DNA from: Ruminococcus_G sp050944435
GTDB taxonomy: Bacteria > Bacillota > Clostridia > Lachnospirales > Lachnospiraceae
Length of the DNA: 64,000 bases
Direction: 5' to 3'
Assembly: GCA_050944435.1 (NCBI GenBank)
Contig: JBMNRB010000007.1
Span: 79,279 to 143,278, forward strand
The notes beneath the pieces were generated by a model, which was given only the letters and a program-made list of their open reading frames with translations, did no database searches and was not told where the DNA came from. Of this stretch, positions 17,602 to 26,322 are shown in pieces (positions within the stretch are counted from its first letter, which is position 1; the number at the start of each line of letters is the position of its first letter). Both the position numbers and the translations under genes were made by a program.

Positions 17602-19821
17602 TTATTTCACCCAGTTCTTAAAGAAAATATGGCCTTCGTATCTGAACACATCACATTTCTTTTCATCCAGTCCCAGATCCTCAAACGCCTTATGGGTCAT
17701 AAAGAACACGTAGCTGAAATCTTTATTTTTCAGCGCGCTTACCCCCGGAATGATCCTCTTGCTGGTTTTTCCGCTGTTATAATTGTTGTAAATTTTCGTA
17801 GCCTGCTGTGCCGCCTCCATGCTTCCATACTGGTTGATTTTGCGCAACGATTCGGCATCGTTGTCCCGAATTCCTTCCAGCAGCTCCGTCAGCCTGCCGT
17901 TTCTGGCTACTTCAAACTGCTGCGCCGCATAGACGACAAAATTCATACTGTCAGGAAAATCACTTCTCATCATCCGATTGTAAATGGTCATGGCCACCAT
18001 GGTCTGTCCGGCCACTCCCTGATCTCCTGCTTCTGTATAAAGCACCGCTGCCAGGAACTCCATCTGCGTCACCTGGTTGGACCCATTTCCGATCTGGGGA
18101 TCGGTATAAAATTCCGATTCCAGTTTATAGGACTTACCGTTTTTCGGATCTGTAGCATAAACGTATCCGCCACTGATTTCCACGCCAACACCATCGCTGC
18201 CAAAATGATACGTTTTGCCGTTTACGGTATATGTATAATTGGTAAACCGGGCGCCCTTTGTTCCATATGCCCCAGTCTTTTTAAAGTAGTACGTCTTGCC
18301 GCCGATTTTCTGCAGTCCGGTAAACATCTGGCCTCTTACGCCGTAATCTCCTGTAGCTTTAAAATAGAAATAGTGCTTTCCAATTTTCTCCCATCCAGTA
18401 CTCATCGCACCTTTGCTGTCAAAATAAAAAATCTTGCCGCCGATGGTTACCCAGCCGGTGAACATTGCCCCTTTGACTCCTTTATCCCCGGTCTTTTTCA
18501 GATAATAGATTTTTCCCCCGTTCAACAGCCAGCCTGTCACCATCCGTCCCAGGGTGCCTGCTTTCCCGGATTTTTGAAAATAGTAATGCTTTCCGCCTAT
18601 TTCCTGCCAGCCTGTCTGCAGTATCCCCGCTGAAGAAAAATAGTAAGTTTTTTTATTGATGTTCTGCAGCCCGCTGAACCTGCTTCCTCTTACTCCATAA
18701 TCTCCGCTGGCTTTAAAATAATAGTAATTTCCGTCTATTTCCTGCCAGCCCGTCGCCATGGCTCCGCTGTCGCCGAAATAAAATCTTTTGCCGCCGATGG
18801 TCACCCAGCCGGTGAACATTGCTCCTTTGACTCCTTTATCCCCGGTCTTTTTCAGATAATAGATTTTTCCCCCGTTCAACAGCCAGCCCGTCACCATCCG
18901 TCCCAGAGTGCCTGCTTCTCCGGACTTTTGAAAGTAATAGCGCTTTTCTCCTATTTCCTGCCAGCCTGTCTGCAGTATTCCCGCTGAAGAAAAGTAGTAA
19001 GTTTTTTTATTGATGTTCTGCAGCCCGCTGAACCTGCTTCCTCTTACTCCATAATCTCCGCTGGCCTTAAAATAATAGTGGTTTCCGTCTATTTCCTGCC
19101 AGCCCGTCGCCATGGCTCCGCTGTCGCCGAAATAAAATCTTTTGCCGCCGATGGTCACCCAGCCGGTGAACATTTTTCCGATTACTCCCTTTTCACCGGT
19201 CTTTTTTAAATAATAAATTTCTCCGCCGTTTAACAGCCAGCCCGTCACCATCCGTCCCAGGATGCCTGTTTCCCCGGATTTTTGGAAATAATAGCGTTCT
19301 CCCTCTATCTCTTTCCAGCCGGTGGCTAAGAACCCGTTTTCATCAAAGTAAAAGTATTTTCCCCCAATCTGCTGAAAATCATTTTGGGTAAAAGAACCGT
19401 CTTCATTGTAATATCGGATTCCATCCTCCTCCTGCACCCAGCCTTTGCGCGCAGCCGCTGCTCCCGCTGCCGGTTCCTGTATAATCTCCAATTCGCCCTG
19501 CTCTGTTTCGTTCTCCGGTACAGTCTCTTCTTTTTCCGAATCCGCCGCAGTCTCTTCTTCTGCCTTTGATTCAGTTTCTTCTTCCGGTTCTGATACAGTC
19601 TCTTCCTCTGACTCCGGGATATTCTCTTCTTCCGACTCCGGTTCAGTCTCCTCTTCCGTCTTTGTTTCAGTCTCTTCTTCCTGCTCCTGTGTTTCTTCAA
19701 GTGGCGTCTGGTTTTCCGGAATTGTTCCCTCTTCCATTTCCGCTGCCCCCCATGCTGTCTGAGGCACTGCAAGACAAATCACAAGCATCCAGACCAGTAT
19801 TTTTCCCTTTTTATTTTTCAT
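17602..19821 (-). CDS. Secreted choline-binding-repeat protein with SleB-type cell wall hydrolase domain
   Basis: A 739-residue exported protein. It starts with a signal peptide (basic MKNKKGK, hydrophobic core, likely cut after PQTAWGA). A low-complexity Glu/Thr/Ser linker follows, then about 20 tandem cell-wall-binding repeats of roughly 20 residues (GWxxxxGxxYYF type), and a C-terminal domain of about 150 residues. That domain resembles the SleB/Hydrolase_2 cell wall hydrolases: FLAAVLYTEAGDQGVAGQTM holds the family's catalytic glutamate, then AMTIYNRMM. It probably cleaves peptidoglycan at the surface or in spore germination. The frame opens at 19893, but the ATG at 19821 starts the signal peptide and follows a GCAGGAATAAG site. 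It lies one base after the SGNH gene, its paralogue in the N-terminal part. Confidence 0.88.
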   Translation of the reverse strand: MKNKKGKILVWMLVICLAVPQTAWGAAEMEEGTIPENQTPLEETQEQEEETETKTEEETEPESEEENIPESEEETVSEPEEETESKAEEETAADSEKEETVPENETEQGELEIIQEPAAGAAAARKGWVQEEDGIRYYNEDGSFTQNDFQQIGGKYFYFDENGFLATGWKEIEGERYYFQKSGETGILGRMVTGWLLNGGEIYYLKKTGEKGVIGKMFTGWVTIGGKRFYFGDSGAMATGWQEIDGNHYYFKASGDYGVRGSRFSGLQNINKKTYYFSSAGILQTGWQEIGEKRYYFQKSGEAGTLGRMVTGWLLNGGKIYYLKKTGDKGVKGAMFTGWVTIGGKRFYFGDSGAMATGWQEIDGNYYYFKASGDYGVRGSRFSGLQNINKKTYYFSSAGILQTGWQEIGGKHYYFQKSGKAGTLGRMVTGWLLNGGKIYYLKKTGDKGVKGAMFTGWVTIGGKIFYFDSKGAMSTGWEKIGKHYFYFKATGDYGVRGQMFTGLQKIGGKTYYFKKTGAYGTKGARFTNYTYTVNGKTYHFGSDGVGVEISGGYVYATDPKNGKSYKLESEFYTDPQIGNGSNQVTQMEFLAAVLYTEAGDQGVAGQTMVAMTIYNRMMRSDFPDSMNFVVYAAQQFEVARNGRLTELLEGIRDNDAESLRKINQYGSMEAAQQATKIYNNYNSGKTSKRIIPGVSALKNKDFSYVFFMTHKAFEDLGLDEKKCDVFRYEGHIFFKNWVK
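18430..19340 (-). repeat. 354-bp in-frame tandem repeat inside the SleB-type gene
   Basis: The segment starting GCCGATGGT recurs at 18439, 18793 and 19147, exactly 354 bases (118 codons) apart. Other marks keep the same distance, for example GTTCTGCAGCCCGCTGAACC at 18661 and 19015. Copies 1 and 2 are nearly identical at DNA level; the third diverges after about 19190. Each unit holds six wall-binding modules, so unequal recombination can add or remove them without a frameshift. Confidence 0.9.
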
Positions 19822-19822
19822 C

Positions 19823-22000
19823 TTATTCCTGCTCTCCTGTTTCCCCTGCGTATGTATCAATGGCTTCGATCGCTTTATTATATATTTTTCCATTTACTGC
19901 CGGCGTATAGTGGAGTCCGTCCGCCAGCTGAAATCCTGTATTAATCAGATAATTATACGTATCAATATACTGATAGTTTTTTAATCCGGTTCTTACCAGA
20001 TAATTGAAATCCAATACCCATTTGGAATATCTTTCCCCCCAGCCATTTGCATGGCATTCATTATCATTCAGCGGATTCACCGACATGAAATACATATCGC
20101 AGCTGCCCGAAGACAATGCTTCCGCCAACTGTTCCATTTCCTCGATATATGCATTGGCAATCGTCTGCCGATAACCTGAGGACGAATTATAATACAAGTT
20201 GTTAACTCCCAGATTCCATATTACAGCCACCCGTCCCTCTTTACTCTTTATCCGCTCTATAATACTGTCTTTGTTTTCCTGGAACCACTTCAGCCCAATT
20301 CTGCCCTGGCAGAAAAATTCCACATTTTCCGGGACGCTGCCGTTTAACCTTACCACTTGATTTTTTATTCCTACTGTTCTGGAATCCCCGATAAAGAAAA
20401 CTTTATCGTATGCCTGGCTTGTCTGAATACTGTCCGGGCCGGCAACGGGATTTTGTATTACGACAGAATACAGTTTCATCCCTTTGGCAACATCAATGCG
20501 CTCCCCAGCCCGGTACTTGGGATATGAATTCTGCTTTGGTTTATCCGACCACCCCAGGAAGGTATATCCCGAAGCACTTTTTATGCTGGGCAAAACCAGG
20601 GAACTTCCCGTCACATTTTCTCTGAGACTCAGATACTCGCCTGTACCGCTGTTGTAAAAGAACTGAACTGTTTTCGCTTTTTCCCAACATCCATAAAAAT
20701 TCATTTCTCCAGTTACGGTAATCGTTGTGCCGGAAGCTTTCGCAGAAGAAGCCGCAGCATTCTTTTTCGTACTCCATCCTGTTCCGGAGTAATTTAATTT
20801 CTGGGGCACATCCGGCAATTGAATTTTCTCGCCTTTGTATCCTTTCATCTGCAAATCTTCATATTCGGTTTTGCCGTCTTCGGAATAAAAGTGTATCGTA
20901 TACATTTTAACCTTTTCTCCGACTCCGTCACTGCCAAAATGGTAGGCAACTCCATTTACTTTATAAGTATAATTGGTAAACCTCGATCCCTTAACGCCAA
21001 ATGCGCCTGTTTTCTTGAAATAGTACGTTTTTCCTCCTATTTTCTGGAGGCCGGTAAACATTTGACCCTTTGTTCCATAATCTCCTGTGGCTTTAAAATA
21101 AAAATAATACTTTCCGATTTTCTGCCACCCTGTCTGCATAACGCCGCTGCTGTCAAAATGATATGTTTTTCCCTCTATATTTACCCAGCCGGTGAATCTT
21201 CTTCCCTTTACTCCTTTATCCCCGGTCTTCTTCAGGTAATAGATTTTTCCTCCGTTCAGCAGCCAGCCGGTGACCATTCTGCCCAGCGTTCCCTCTGTGC
21301 CTGATTTCTGGAAATAGTAATGGTATCCGCCGATTTTCTGCCACCCTGTCTGCAGCGCTCCTTCCGGCGAAAAATAATATGTCTTGCCTCCGATGTTTTG
21401 CTGACCGGTAAACATCTGGCCTATTTTCCCCGGTTCACCGGTTTTTTTCAGATAATATACCTTGTCCTCTACGGTTACCCATCCGGTTTGTAAAAAGCCG
21501 TCTTCATTAAAATAAAACGATTTCCCATCGACTTTCAAAAAGTCATTCTGAACATAGGTGCCGTCTTCCTGGTAATACCGTATCTGCCCATCTTCCTCTA
21601 CCCAGCCTTCCTGCTGTTCTCCCGCTTGAGCATTAATCTCCTGCTCCTTCTCTGGCCCCGCACTGATTATTTCATTCTCTGACAGCTCATCTGATTCTTC
21701 AGGCATTAAATTATTTCCCGGTATAATTTCCCCTGTCTCTCCATCAGCCGCCGGCTCTTTGTCCTGTCCTTCTGACGGTTCTTGTTCCAGTTCTTCTTCC
21801 TGGAATGTGCTCTCCGGATATTCATTCTCAGGATACTCCTCTTCCGGATATTTCTCTTCTGGGTACTCCCCTTCTGCACTATTTTCCAATACGGACAAAT
21901 CCGCCCCAGACATACTGGCGTCGGCTCCCCATGCTGTCTGCGGCACTGCCATACATACTGCCAGCGCTCCTGCCAACAGTCTCACTTTTATCCCTTTCAT
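19823..22000 (-). CDS. Secreted choline-binding-repeat protein with SGNH hydrolase domain
   Basis: A 725-residue exported protein with a signal peptide ending PQTAWGA, like the downstream gene. An acidic spacer with a degenerate EEYPE repeat follows, then about ten cell-wall-binding repeats, then one or two InlB-type beta repeats (YTIHFYSEDGKTEYEDL; GYTFLGWSDKPKQNSYPKY). The C-terminal 200 residues form an SGNH/GDSL hydrolase domain with the nucleophile serine in FFIGDSRTVG, the block WNLGVNNLYY and the catalytic Asp-His in ADGLHYTP. It may deacylate a cell-wall or surface glycan; the substrate is unknown. The ATG at 22000 follows AAAGGAG by six bases; upstream in-frame ATGs lack the signal-peptide arrangement. 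It sits downstream of the spoIVA terminator with no obvious promoter of its own. Confidence 0.87.
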   Translation of the reverse strand: MKGIKVRLLAGALAVCMAVPQTAWGADASMSGADLSVLENSAEGEYPEEKYPEEEYPENEYPESTFQEEELEQEPSEGQDKEPAADGETGEIIPGNNLMPEESDELSENEIISAGPEKEQEINAQAGEQQEGWVEEDGQIRYYQEDGTYVQNDFLKVDGKSFYFNEDGFLQTGWVTVEDKVYYLKKTGEPGKIGQMFTGQQNIGGKTYYFSPEGALQTGWQKIGGYHYYFQKSGTEGTLGRMVTGWLLNGGKIYYLKKTGDKGVKGRRFTGWVNIEGKTYHFDSSGVMQTGWQKIGKYYFYFKATGDYGTKGQMFTGLQKIGGKTYYFKKTGAFGVKGSRFTNYTYKVNGVAYHFGSDGVGEKVKMYTIHFYSEDGKTEYEDLQMKGYKGEKIQLPDVPQKLNYSGTGWSTKKNAAASSAKASGTTITVTGEMNFYGCWEKAKTVQFFYNSGTGEYLSLRENVTGSSLVLPSIKSASGYTFLGWSDKPKQNSYPKYRAGERIDVAKGMKLYSVVIQNPVAGPDSIQTSQAYDKVFFIGDSRTVGIKNQVVRLNGSVPENVEFFCQGRIGLKWFQENKDSIIERIKSKEGRVAVIWNLGVNNLYYNSSSGYRQTIANAYIEEMEQLAEALSSGSCDMYFMSVNPLNDNECHANGWGERYSKWVLDFNYLVRTGLKNYQYIDTYNYLINTGFQLADGLHYTPAVNGKIYNKAIEAIDTYAGETGEQE

Positions 22001-22042
22001 TTTATACTCCTTTATTTCCATTCCGCCTGGTTGCACTTAAAA

Positions 22043-22081
22043 AATAACGACAGTGCACGTTTCCCATACACTGCCGTTATT
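22043..22081 (-). terminator. Terminator after spoIVA
   Basis: AATAACGACAGTG (22043-22055) pairs with CACTGCCGTTATT (22069-22081), 12 of 13 positions. On the minus strand it is followed by T residues running into the next leader. Only about 40 bases separate it from the SGNH gene start. Confidence 0.8.
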
Positions 22082-22111
22082 ATAACTTTTTCCCAATCAA
22101 AAGTCAATGTC

Positions 22112-23581
22112 TCAGATAATGATGCAGACCAGGCCTCCTTTACTGTCGTTTACAATCTTCTGCATGGTGTCCTGAAGTTTAATCTGACTCTCCTCACTGA
22201 TCTGGGCAATTTTCGTCCGAATCCCATCTTCCACCAGCTGTTCAATAGATTTTCCAAAAATATTCGTCTGCCATATACCGTCTTCCCGGCTGGCATTTTC
22301 TTTAATATAAGCGATCAGATCTTTCGCCTGCTCTTCGCTTCCCACAATAGGCGCTATCTCAGTCTCAATATTGGCCTTTATCATATGAATAGAAGGACTG
22401 GCCGATTTGATTTTAACACCGAATTTATTTCCCTGTCGGATCAAAGACGGTTCATCCAGTTCAATCTCTTCTTTTTCCGGAATCACCACCCCGTATCCGC
22501 ATCCCCGAACCGAAGACATAGCGCTTTGCACTTTCCGGTATTCCTGTTTCATCGCCGACATTTCCTTTAAAATATGAATCAGCTGATACTCTCCTTCAAT
22601 TTCCACCCCGGTCATTTCGCTGAGCATCTGATAATAATATTTCTCATCAATCTCCACCCGCACTTTTATGATGCCGGTGGCCAGATCCACGCTGCTCATT
22701 TCCAGTTTATTTACATATTCGCTATCCATGTGAAGAGGTTCTCTGCTAATGTCCCGAATATAATGATACTTTTCCATCATCTCCCGGATATGTGATATCA
22801 GATCTGCTTTCAACTGATGTGTGACAGGCAGCAGTTCCACCCATTTCGGTATGTAAAACTCCATCTGACGTATGGGGAATTCATACAGGATTTTTTCCAG
22901 TATCCGGATCACGTCTTCCTTTTTCAGCTGTTCACAGTTCACCGGCAAAACGGATGTCTGGTACTTCTCCTGAAGTTTGGACGCCAGTTGTTTTGTTTCA
23001 TCCTTGTATGGCTTCTGCGAATTTAAAAGAATCAGAAATGGTTTGCCGGCATCCTTCAGCTCTGCCGCCGTCCTTTCCTCACTCTCCACATAATTTTCCC
23101 GGGGAATTTCTCCGAAAGAACCGTCGCAGGTTACAAGAAAGCCAATGGTGGAATGTTCCCGGATTACTTTCTGCGTCCCCATTTCCGCCGCCTGATGAAA
23201 GGGGATCTCGTGATCAAACCAGGGCGTCTTAACCATTCGCTCCCTTCCGTCCTCCAGATTTCCGGAAGCTTCCGGTATCAGATATCCCACACAGTCAATC
23301 AGACGCAGCTTTACACGAATATCCTCCCCCAGTTCAATTTCCACCGCTTCTTTGGGCACAAATTTGGGTTCCACTGTGGTAATCAGTTTCCCGGATCCGC
23401 TGACAGGAAGGCTATCCTTCATTTCCGCCCGCTGTGTTTCTTCCATGGCGGGAAGGGCCAGTACTTCCATAAACCTCCTGATAAACGTGGATTTTCCAGT
23501 TCGCACCGGCCCTACAACGCCGGCCAGGAATAATCCGCCCGTACGGGCTTGTATATCTTTGTAAACAGAAAATGTATCCAT
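22112..23581 (-). CDS. spoIVA: Stage IV sporulation protein A
   Basis: The ATPase that polymerises on the forespore surface and forms the base layer of the spore coat. The 489-residue protein has the Walker A motif VVGPVRTGKSTFIRRF, the conserved RLIDCVGYLIPEA (Walker B region) and the invariant C-terminus ending GLVCIII, matching the GLVCIIL-type tail that holds SpoIVA on the membrane. It is strong evidence for an endospore former. A GGAGG site precedes the ATG. In many clostridia spoIVA is close to gpsA/plsY/der; here those genes are 25 kb away. Confidence 0.97.
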   Translation of the reverse strand: MDTFSVYKDIQARTGGLFLAGVVGPVRTGKSTFIRRFMEVLALPAMEETQRAEMKDSLPVSGSGKLITTVEPKFVPKEAVEIELGEDIRVKLRLIDCVGYLIPEASGNLEDGRERMVKTPWFDHEIPFHQAAEMGTQKVIREHSTIGFLVTCDGSFGEIPRENYVESEERTAAELKDAGKPFLILLNSQKPYKDETKQLASKLQEKYQTSVLPVNCEQLKKEDVIRILEKILYEFPIRQMEFYIPKWVELLPVTHQLKADLISHIREMMEKYHYIRDISREPLHMDSEYVNKLEMSSVDLATGIIKVRVEIDEKYYYQMLSEMTGVEIEGEYQLIHILKEMSAMKQEYRKVQSAMSSVRGCGYGVVIPEKEEIELDEPSLIRQGNKFGVKIKSASPSIHMIKANIETEIAPIVGSEEQAKDLIAYIKENASREDGIWQTNIFGKSIEQLVEDGIRTKIAQISEESQIKLQDTMQKIVNDSKGGLVCIII

Positions 23582-23616
23582 CCTCGTTCCTCCTTACACA
23601 CATGCTATATGGTATT

Positions 23617-23645
23617 ACTATATGCATGATACGGAAGGAACATGC
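23617..23645 (-). promoter_or_regulatory. Possible sigma-E-type promoter of spoIVA
   Basis: On the minus strand CATATAGT (23624-23617) resembles the sigma-E -10 element CATACAnT, and GCATGTTC 14 bases upstream is a weak match to its -35. spoIVA is a mother-cell sigma-E gene in Bacillus, which fits, but the match is partial. Confidence 0.35.
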
Positions 23646-23648
23646 GCA

Positions 23649-24761
23649 TTACAGACGCTTTATCAGTCTCTGATATACCCTTTCCCTGTTTTCTTCTGTC
23701 ACTGTCCATACCTCCACATCCGGTCTTTCTTTTATGGCGTTCACAAACGGAGTGTCTGTATCCTGCAGAACTCCCAGCACCAGACTTTTTTGATCCAGAC
23801 ATTGGAAAAAAGCCTGCTGGAATGATACCGCATCCCGCTCCAGCTTTCCCACCTCATCTGCGATCATCCATTCGTCTGACTGGAGAGCCCCGCGCAGTAC
23901 GGCCGTCCCCAGGGTCTCAAAGGTTTCTGTCAGAGGATAACTTTGATGTTTTCCCGCTCTCACTGAAATGGGACTGTCGTTTTCAAATTCCTCCATTTCT
24001 TTTATGCTGTGCAGATAAAATCCCTTTCGAACGCCGTTTATCTCATAGGGTAAAGTATAATATCCGCACACTTCTTTCCCCTTCTCTTTCAGCGCTCTTT
24101 TAAGGATGGTGGACTTGCCCGCCTGCTTTTTCCCGGTCAGAAAAATGTGCTTTCTTCCGGAAGAATTCCGATGCCTTTCCAGGGCGCCGCCGCATTTCCC
24201 TTTTGCTTTATGACAGCCGCACTGACAGAAGCTGGAAACTCCCTCCGGCGTATCCAAAAGGGGAATGGGAAAGACTGCCTCCGGAAGCTTTTCTATCAAA
24301 TCTGCCGCTGCCGCTGCCTCCTTCTTTATGTTAAAGACAGGCAGCGATCCGAAACTTTCCTCCCTTTCTGCAATTTTTCCGCTGACCGCTACGGTAAAAT
24401 CATTGATCCTTTCCAGCGCGTCTTCCCTTTTATGGGCGCAGACAATTCTTGGCACTCCCGCCTCATAGTCTCCTTCCACCAGCAGAATGTCCACCGGGAA
24501 CAAGGGAAAAAAGTGATTATCATCCATTCCCCGGGGATAAATCAGATTCATTTCTCTTTTTCCCTTCACCCCGATAATATCTGCTCCGGCTTTTCTATGG
24601 CGATCCGTATTACTGCCTTCCTGATCCATGGAGAAAGCGGGACAAAATACTGTTTTTACCGTTCCCACACGATACCCTCGCTTCTTCAGCTCTTTTACCA
24701 GCTCTGTCACTGTTGTCGTCTTGCCTGATTTTCGTATTCCCACAATCGTACAGATTTTCAC
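23649..24761 (-). CDS. MobB fused to a THEP1-type NTPase
   Basis: A 370-residue fusion. Residues 1-170 match MobB, the GTP-binding helper of molybdopterin guanine dinucleotide synthesis (P-loop GIRKSGKTTTV at 8-18, GTVKTVFC, SNTDRHRKAGAD, LLVEGDY). A linker with four cysteines (FCQCGC and KCGG, about residues 179-190) may bind metal. The C-terminal half has a second P-loop, LTGKKQAGKSTIL (about 208-220), and WMIADEVGKLE as Walker B, resembling the NTPase_1/THEP1 nucleoside triphosphatases. The GTG start overlaps the preceding stop as GTGA and follows GGAGGAAG. The role of the second NTPase is unknown; the context implies molybdenum or tungsten cofactor maturation for formate dehydrogenase. 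Confidence 0.87.
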   Translation of the reverse strand: MKICTIVGIRKSGKTTTVTELVKELKKRGYRVGTVKTVFCPAFSMDQEGSNTDRHRKAGADIIGVKGKREMNLIYPRGMDDNHFFPLFPVDILLVEGDYEAGVPRIVCAHKREDALERINDFTVAVSGKIAEREESFGSLPVFNIKKEAAAAADLIEKLPEAVFPIPLLDTPEGVSSFCQCGCHKAKGKCGGALERHRNSSGRKHIFLTGKKQAGKSTILKRALKEKGKEVCGYYTLPYEINGVRKGFYLHSIKEMEEFENDSPISVRAGKHQSYPLTETFETLGTAVLRGALQSDEWMIADEVGKLERDAVSFQQAFFQCLDQKSLVLGVLQDTDTPFVNAIKERPDVEVWTVTEENRERVYQRLIKRL

Positions 24762-25078
24762 TCTTCTTCCTCCACAAATTTTATTGCCTCTATATCTTTG
24801 CACCAACGGCGGCCGTGGCTGTCATCTCCGGCAATGAGGCGCAGGTTATTCCCCTGGGGATCTTCCGCAAGAATCAGCCGGGAACTGCTCAGAATTTCTT
24901 CCGCAGACACAGCTACGGCCATACCATCGCGGCCGACAAATTCCACCTGAATAATTCCGCTCCAATCTTCCCGAAGCTCTCTCACTGAAATCCCGGCATA
25001 CTTTTCTTTCCTGTTCTGGCCGTCGATGATACGATTCACTGTAATCTCTGCTTTCTTTTTATCTTTCGGCAATATCAT
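24758..25078 (-). CDS. Small protein in the molybdenum cofactor cluster, possibly molybdopterin-binding-like
   Basis: A 106-residue protein with no signal peptide or membrane segment. The C-terminal half (DGMAVAVSAEEILSSSRLIL, then LRLIAGDDSHGRRWCKDI and EAIKF) resembles the tail of sulfite-oxidase-type molybdopterin domains, where a similar Gly-rich Arg-Trp segment precedes a beta strand. The cysteine in RRWC is noteworthy. The N-terminal half is basic and beta-rich. The start is the ATG overlapping the upstream stop as ATGA; an ATG 15 bases earlier is possible. It is coupled on both sides to the phosphatase-superfamily gene and to mobB. A carrier or scaffold for the cofactor is a guess. Confidence 0.65.
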   Translation of the reverse strand: MILPKDKKKAEITVNRIIDGQNRKEKYAGISVRELREDWSGIIQVEFVGRDGMAVAVSAEEILSSSRLILAEDPQGNNLRLIAGDDSHGRRWCKDIEAIKFVEEEE

Positions 25079-25758
25079 AATTTCGTCCCCCATATAACGG
25101 TGAGATCCTCATGGCAGGTATTTCCATGATCCCCTCCTTTTCCTTCTTCATGCAGTCCATGATCGCTGATCAGCAGCACCTGTCCTGGAAAATGCTCCGC
25201 AATCACTCCTGCAATCTCATCTTTCCTTTTGATCTCCGCCAAAACATCCAGCGAGTATGGTCCCCCCATATGGGCAGCATCATCGATGCCATGAAAATGG
25301 ACGAAGATAAAGTAGGTGCCTTTATCTATTTCTTTCAGCGCAGAATGAAAAATCCGTTCATCCCCCTTCTGCCCTTTCCATGCTGTATGAAGTTTTGGAA
25401 GGGGATTTGTCCTTACTATCACAGAGTCTCCTTCCAGATAGGCACTGTTCCCCTTCCATTCATCAAAAATCGTGGGAACCTGCAAAACATGACTGCTTCG
25501 GTTCAAAATCTTATGCTCCCCCGGCATTCTCCCGGTAAGGATGGTTGCCAGCGCCGGATTGGTCAGCGGAGGAAACACAGACTGTGCCGGCTCCACCCGG
25601 TATTTCTCCTCCATGGCTGAGATCCTTCCTTCCCTTTTTGCATATTCGTACATATAATAGCCCAGTCCGTCCAGATACAGGACAAAAAGAGGTGCCTCTT
25701 TCAGACACCTTCTCATCTCTTCATAAAAATCTTTTAACTGTCTCATCATATTCTTCAC
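25075..25758 (-). CDS. Alkaline-phosphatase-superfamily protein (nucleotide pyrophosphatase/phosphodiesterase type)
   Basis: A 227-residue protein with the metal-binding layout of the type I phosphodiesterase/nucleotide pyrophosphatase fold. FVLYLDGLGY carries the first Asp, FPPLTNPALATILTG the nucleophile threonine or serine, FVHFHGIDDAAH the second Asp/His pair, and LISDHGLHEEGKGGDHGN the final Asp-His-His ligands. It is shorter than most family members, so the cap may be reduced. No signal peptide is seen, which suggests a cytoplasmic substrate. The start is uncertain: ATGs at 25758, 25749 and 25746 all lie within the end of mobA. Its place between mobA and mobB suggests action on a nucleotide or pterin phosphate, but this is inferred from context only. 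Confidence 0.8.
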   Translation of the reverse strand: MKNMMRQLKDFYEEMRRCLKEAPLFVLYLDGLGYYMYEYAKREGRISAMEEKYRVEPAQSVFPPLTNPALATILTGRMPGEHKILNRSSHVLQVPTIFDEWKGNSAYLEGDSVIVRTNPLPKLHTAWKGQKGDERIFHSALKEIDKGTYFIFVHFHGIDDAAHMGGPYSLDVLAEIKRKDEIAGVIAEHFPGQVLLISDHGLHEEGKGGDHGNTCHEDLTVIWGTKL

Positions 25759-26308
25759 GGGTATTGATATTTTTTAACAGTTCCATCCCGCCTCCCAGTT
25801 CATCCGCCTCTATGTAGCGCACCTTTATCCTGGAATACAGAAGTCTCACTTTATGTTCCCGGGCCTTTCTCATTTCTTCAAGCACAGGAAGGACGCCTTT
25901 TCCATAAACACTGCACAGCGGCTGTACCTTTCCTTCCGTCATAAGCACCACGCAGTCTTCCTCACCGGTCACGGATCCGGCGAGACGCTCCAGAAATTCA
26001 CGGTTCAAAAAGGGCATATCCGTGGCGATAATCAGCACATAAGGCGTTTCAGATGCTTTTACCAGCTGATATATTCCTTCCAGTGGGCCGAACTCTTTTA
26101 ATTCGTCTTCCACCACGGGCCATATCAAGTTTTCATATCTGTCCGCACGATCCACAGAGATGCGAAGAGAATGCAGTCCTTCACAGGCCCGCGCCGCCCG
26201 CTCAAGAAAAGTCATTTTTCCCAGAATAAGATCTGCTTTATTCTGTCCCATTCTGCTGCTTTTTCCTCCGGCCAAAATACCGGCGCTCACCTGCTGTTTT
26301 ATCTCCAA
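25721..26308 (-). CDS. mobA: Molybdenum cofactor guanylyltransferase MobA
   Basis: Transfers GMP to molybdopterin to make the guanine dinucleotide form used by formate dehydrogenase. The 195-residue protein begins with the nucleotide-binding signature LAGGKSSRMGQNKADL, followed by WPVVEDELKEFGPLEGIYQ and LIIATDMPFL, the GTP/Mg2+ site. It lies 14 bases after moeA and overlaps the next gene. Confidence 0.95.
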   Translation of the reverse strand: MEIKQQVSAGILAGGKSSRMGQNKADLILGKMTFLERAARACEGLHSLRISVDRADRYENLIWPVVEDELKEFGPLEGIYQLVKASETPYVLIIATDMPFLNREFLERLAGSVTGEEDCVVLMTEGKVQPLCSVYGKGVLPVLEEMRKAREHKVRLLYSRIKVRYIEADELGGGMELLKNINTREEYDETVKRFL

Positions 26309-26322
26309 CTCTCCTGCCTCCC

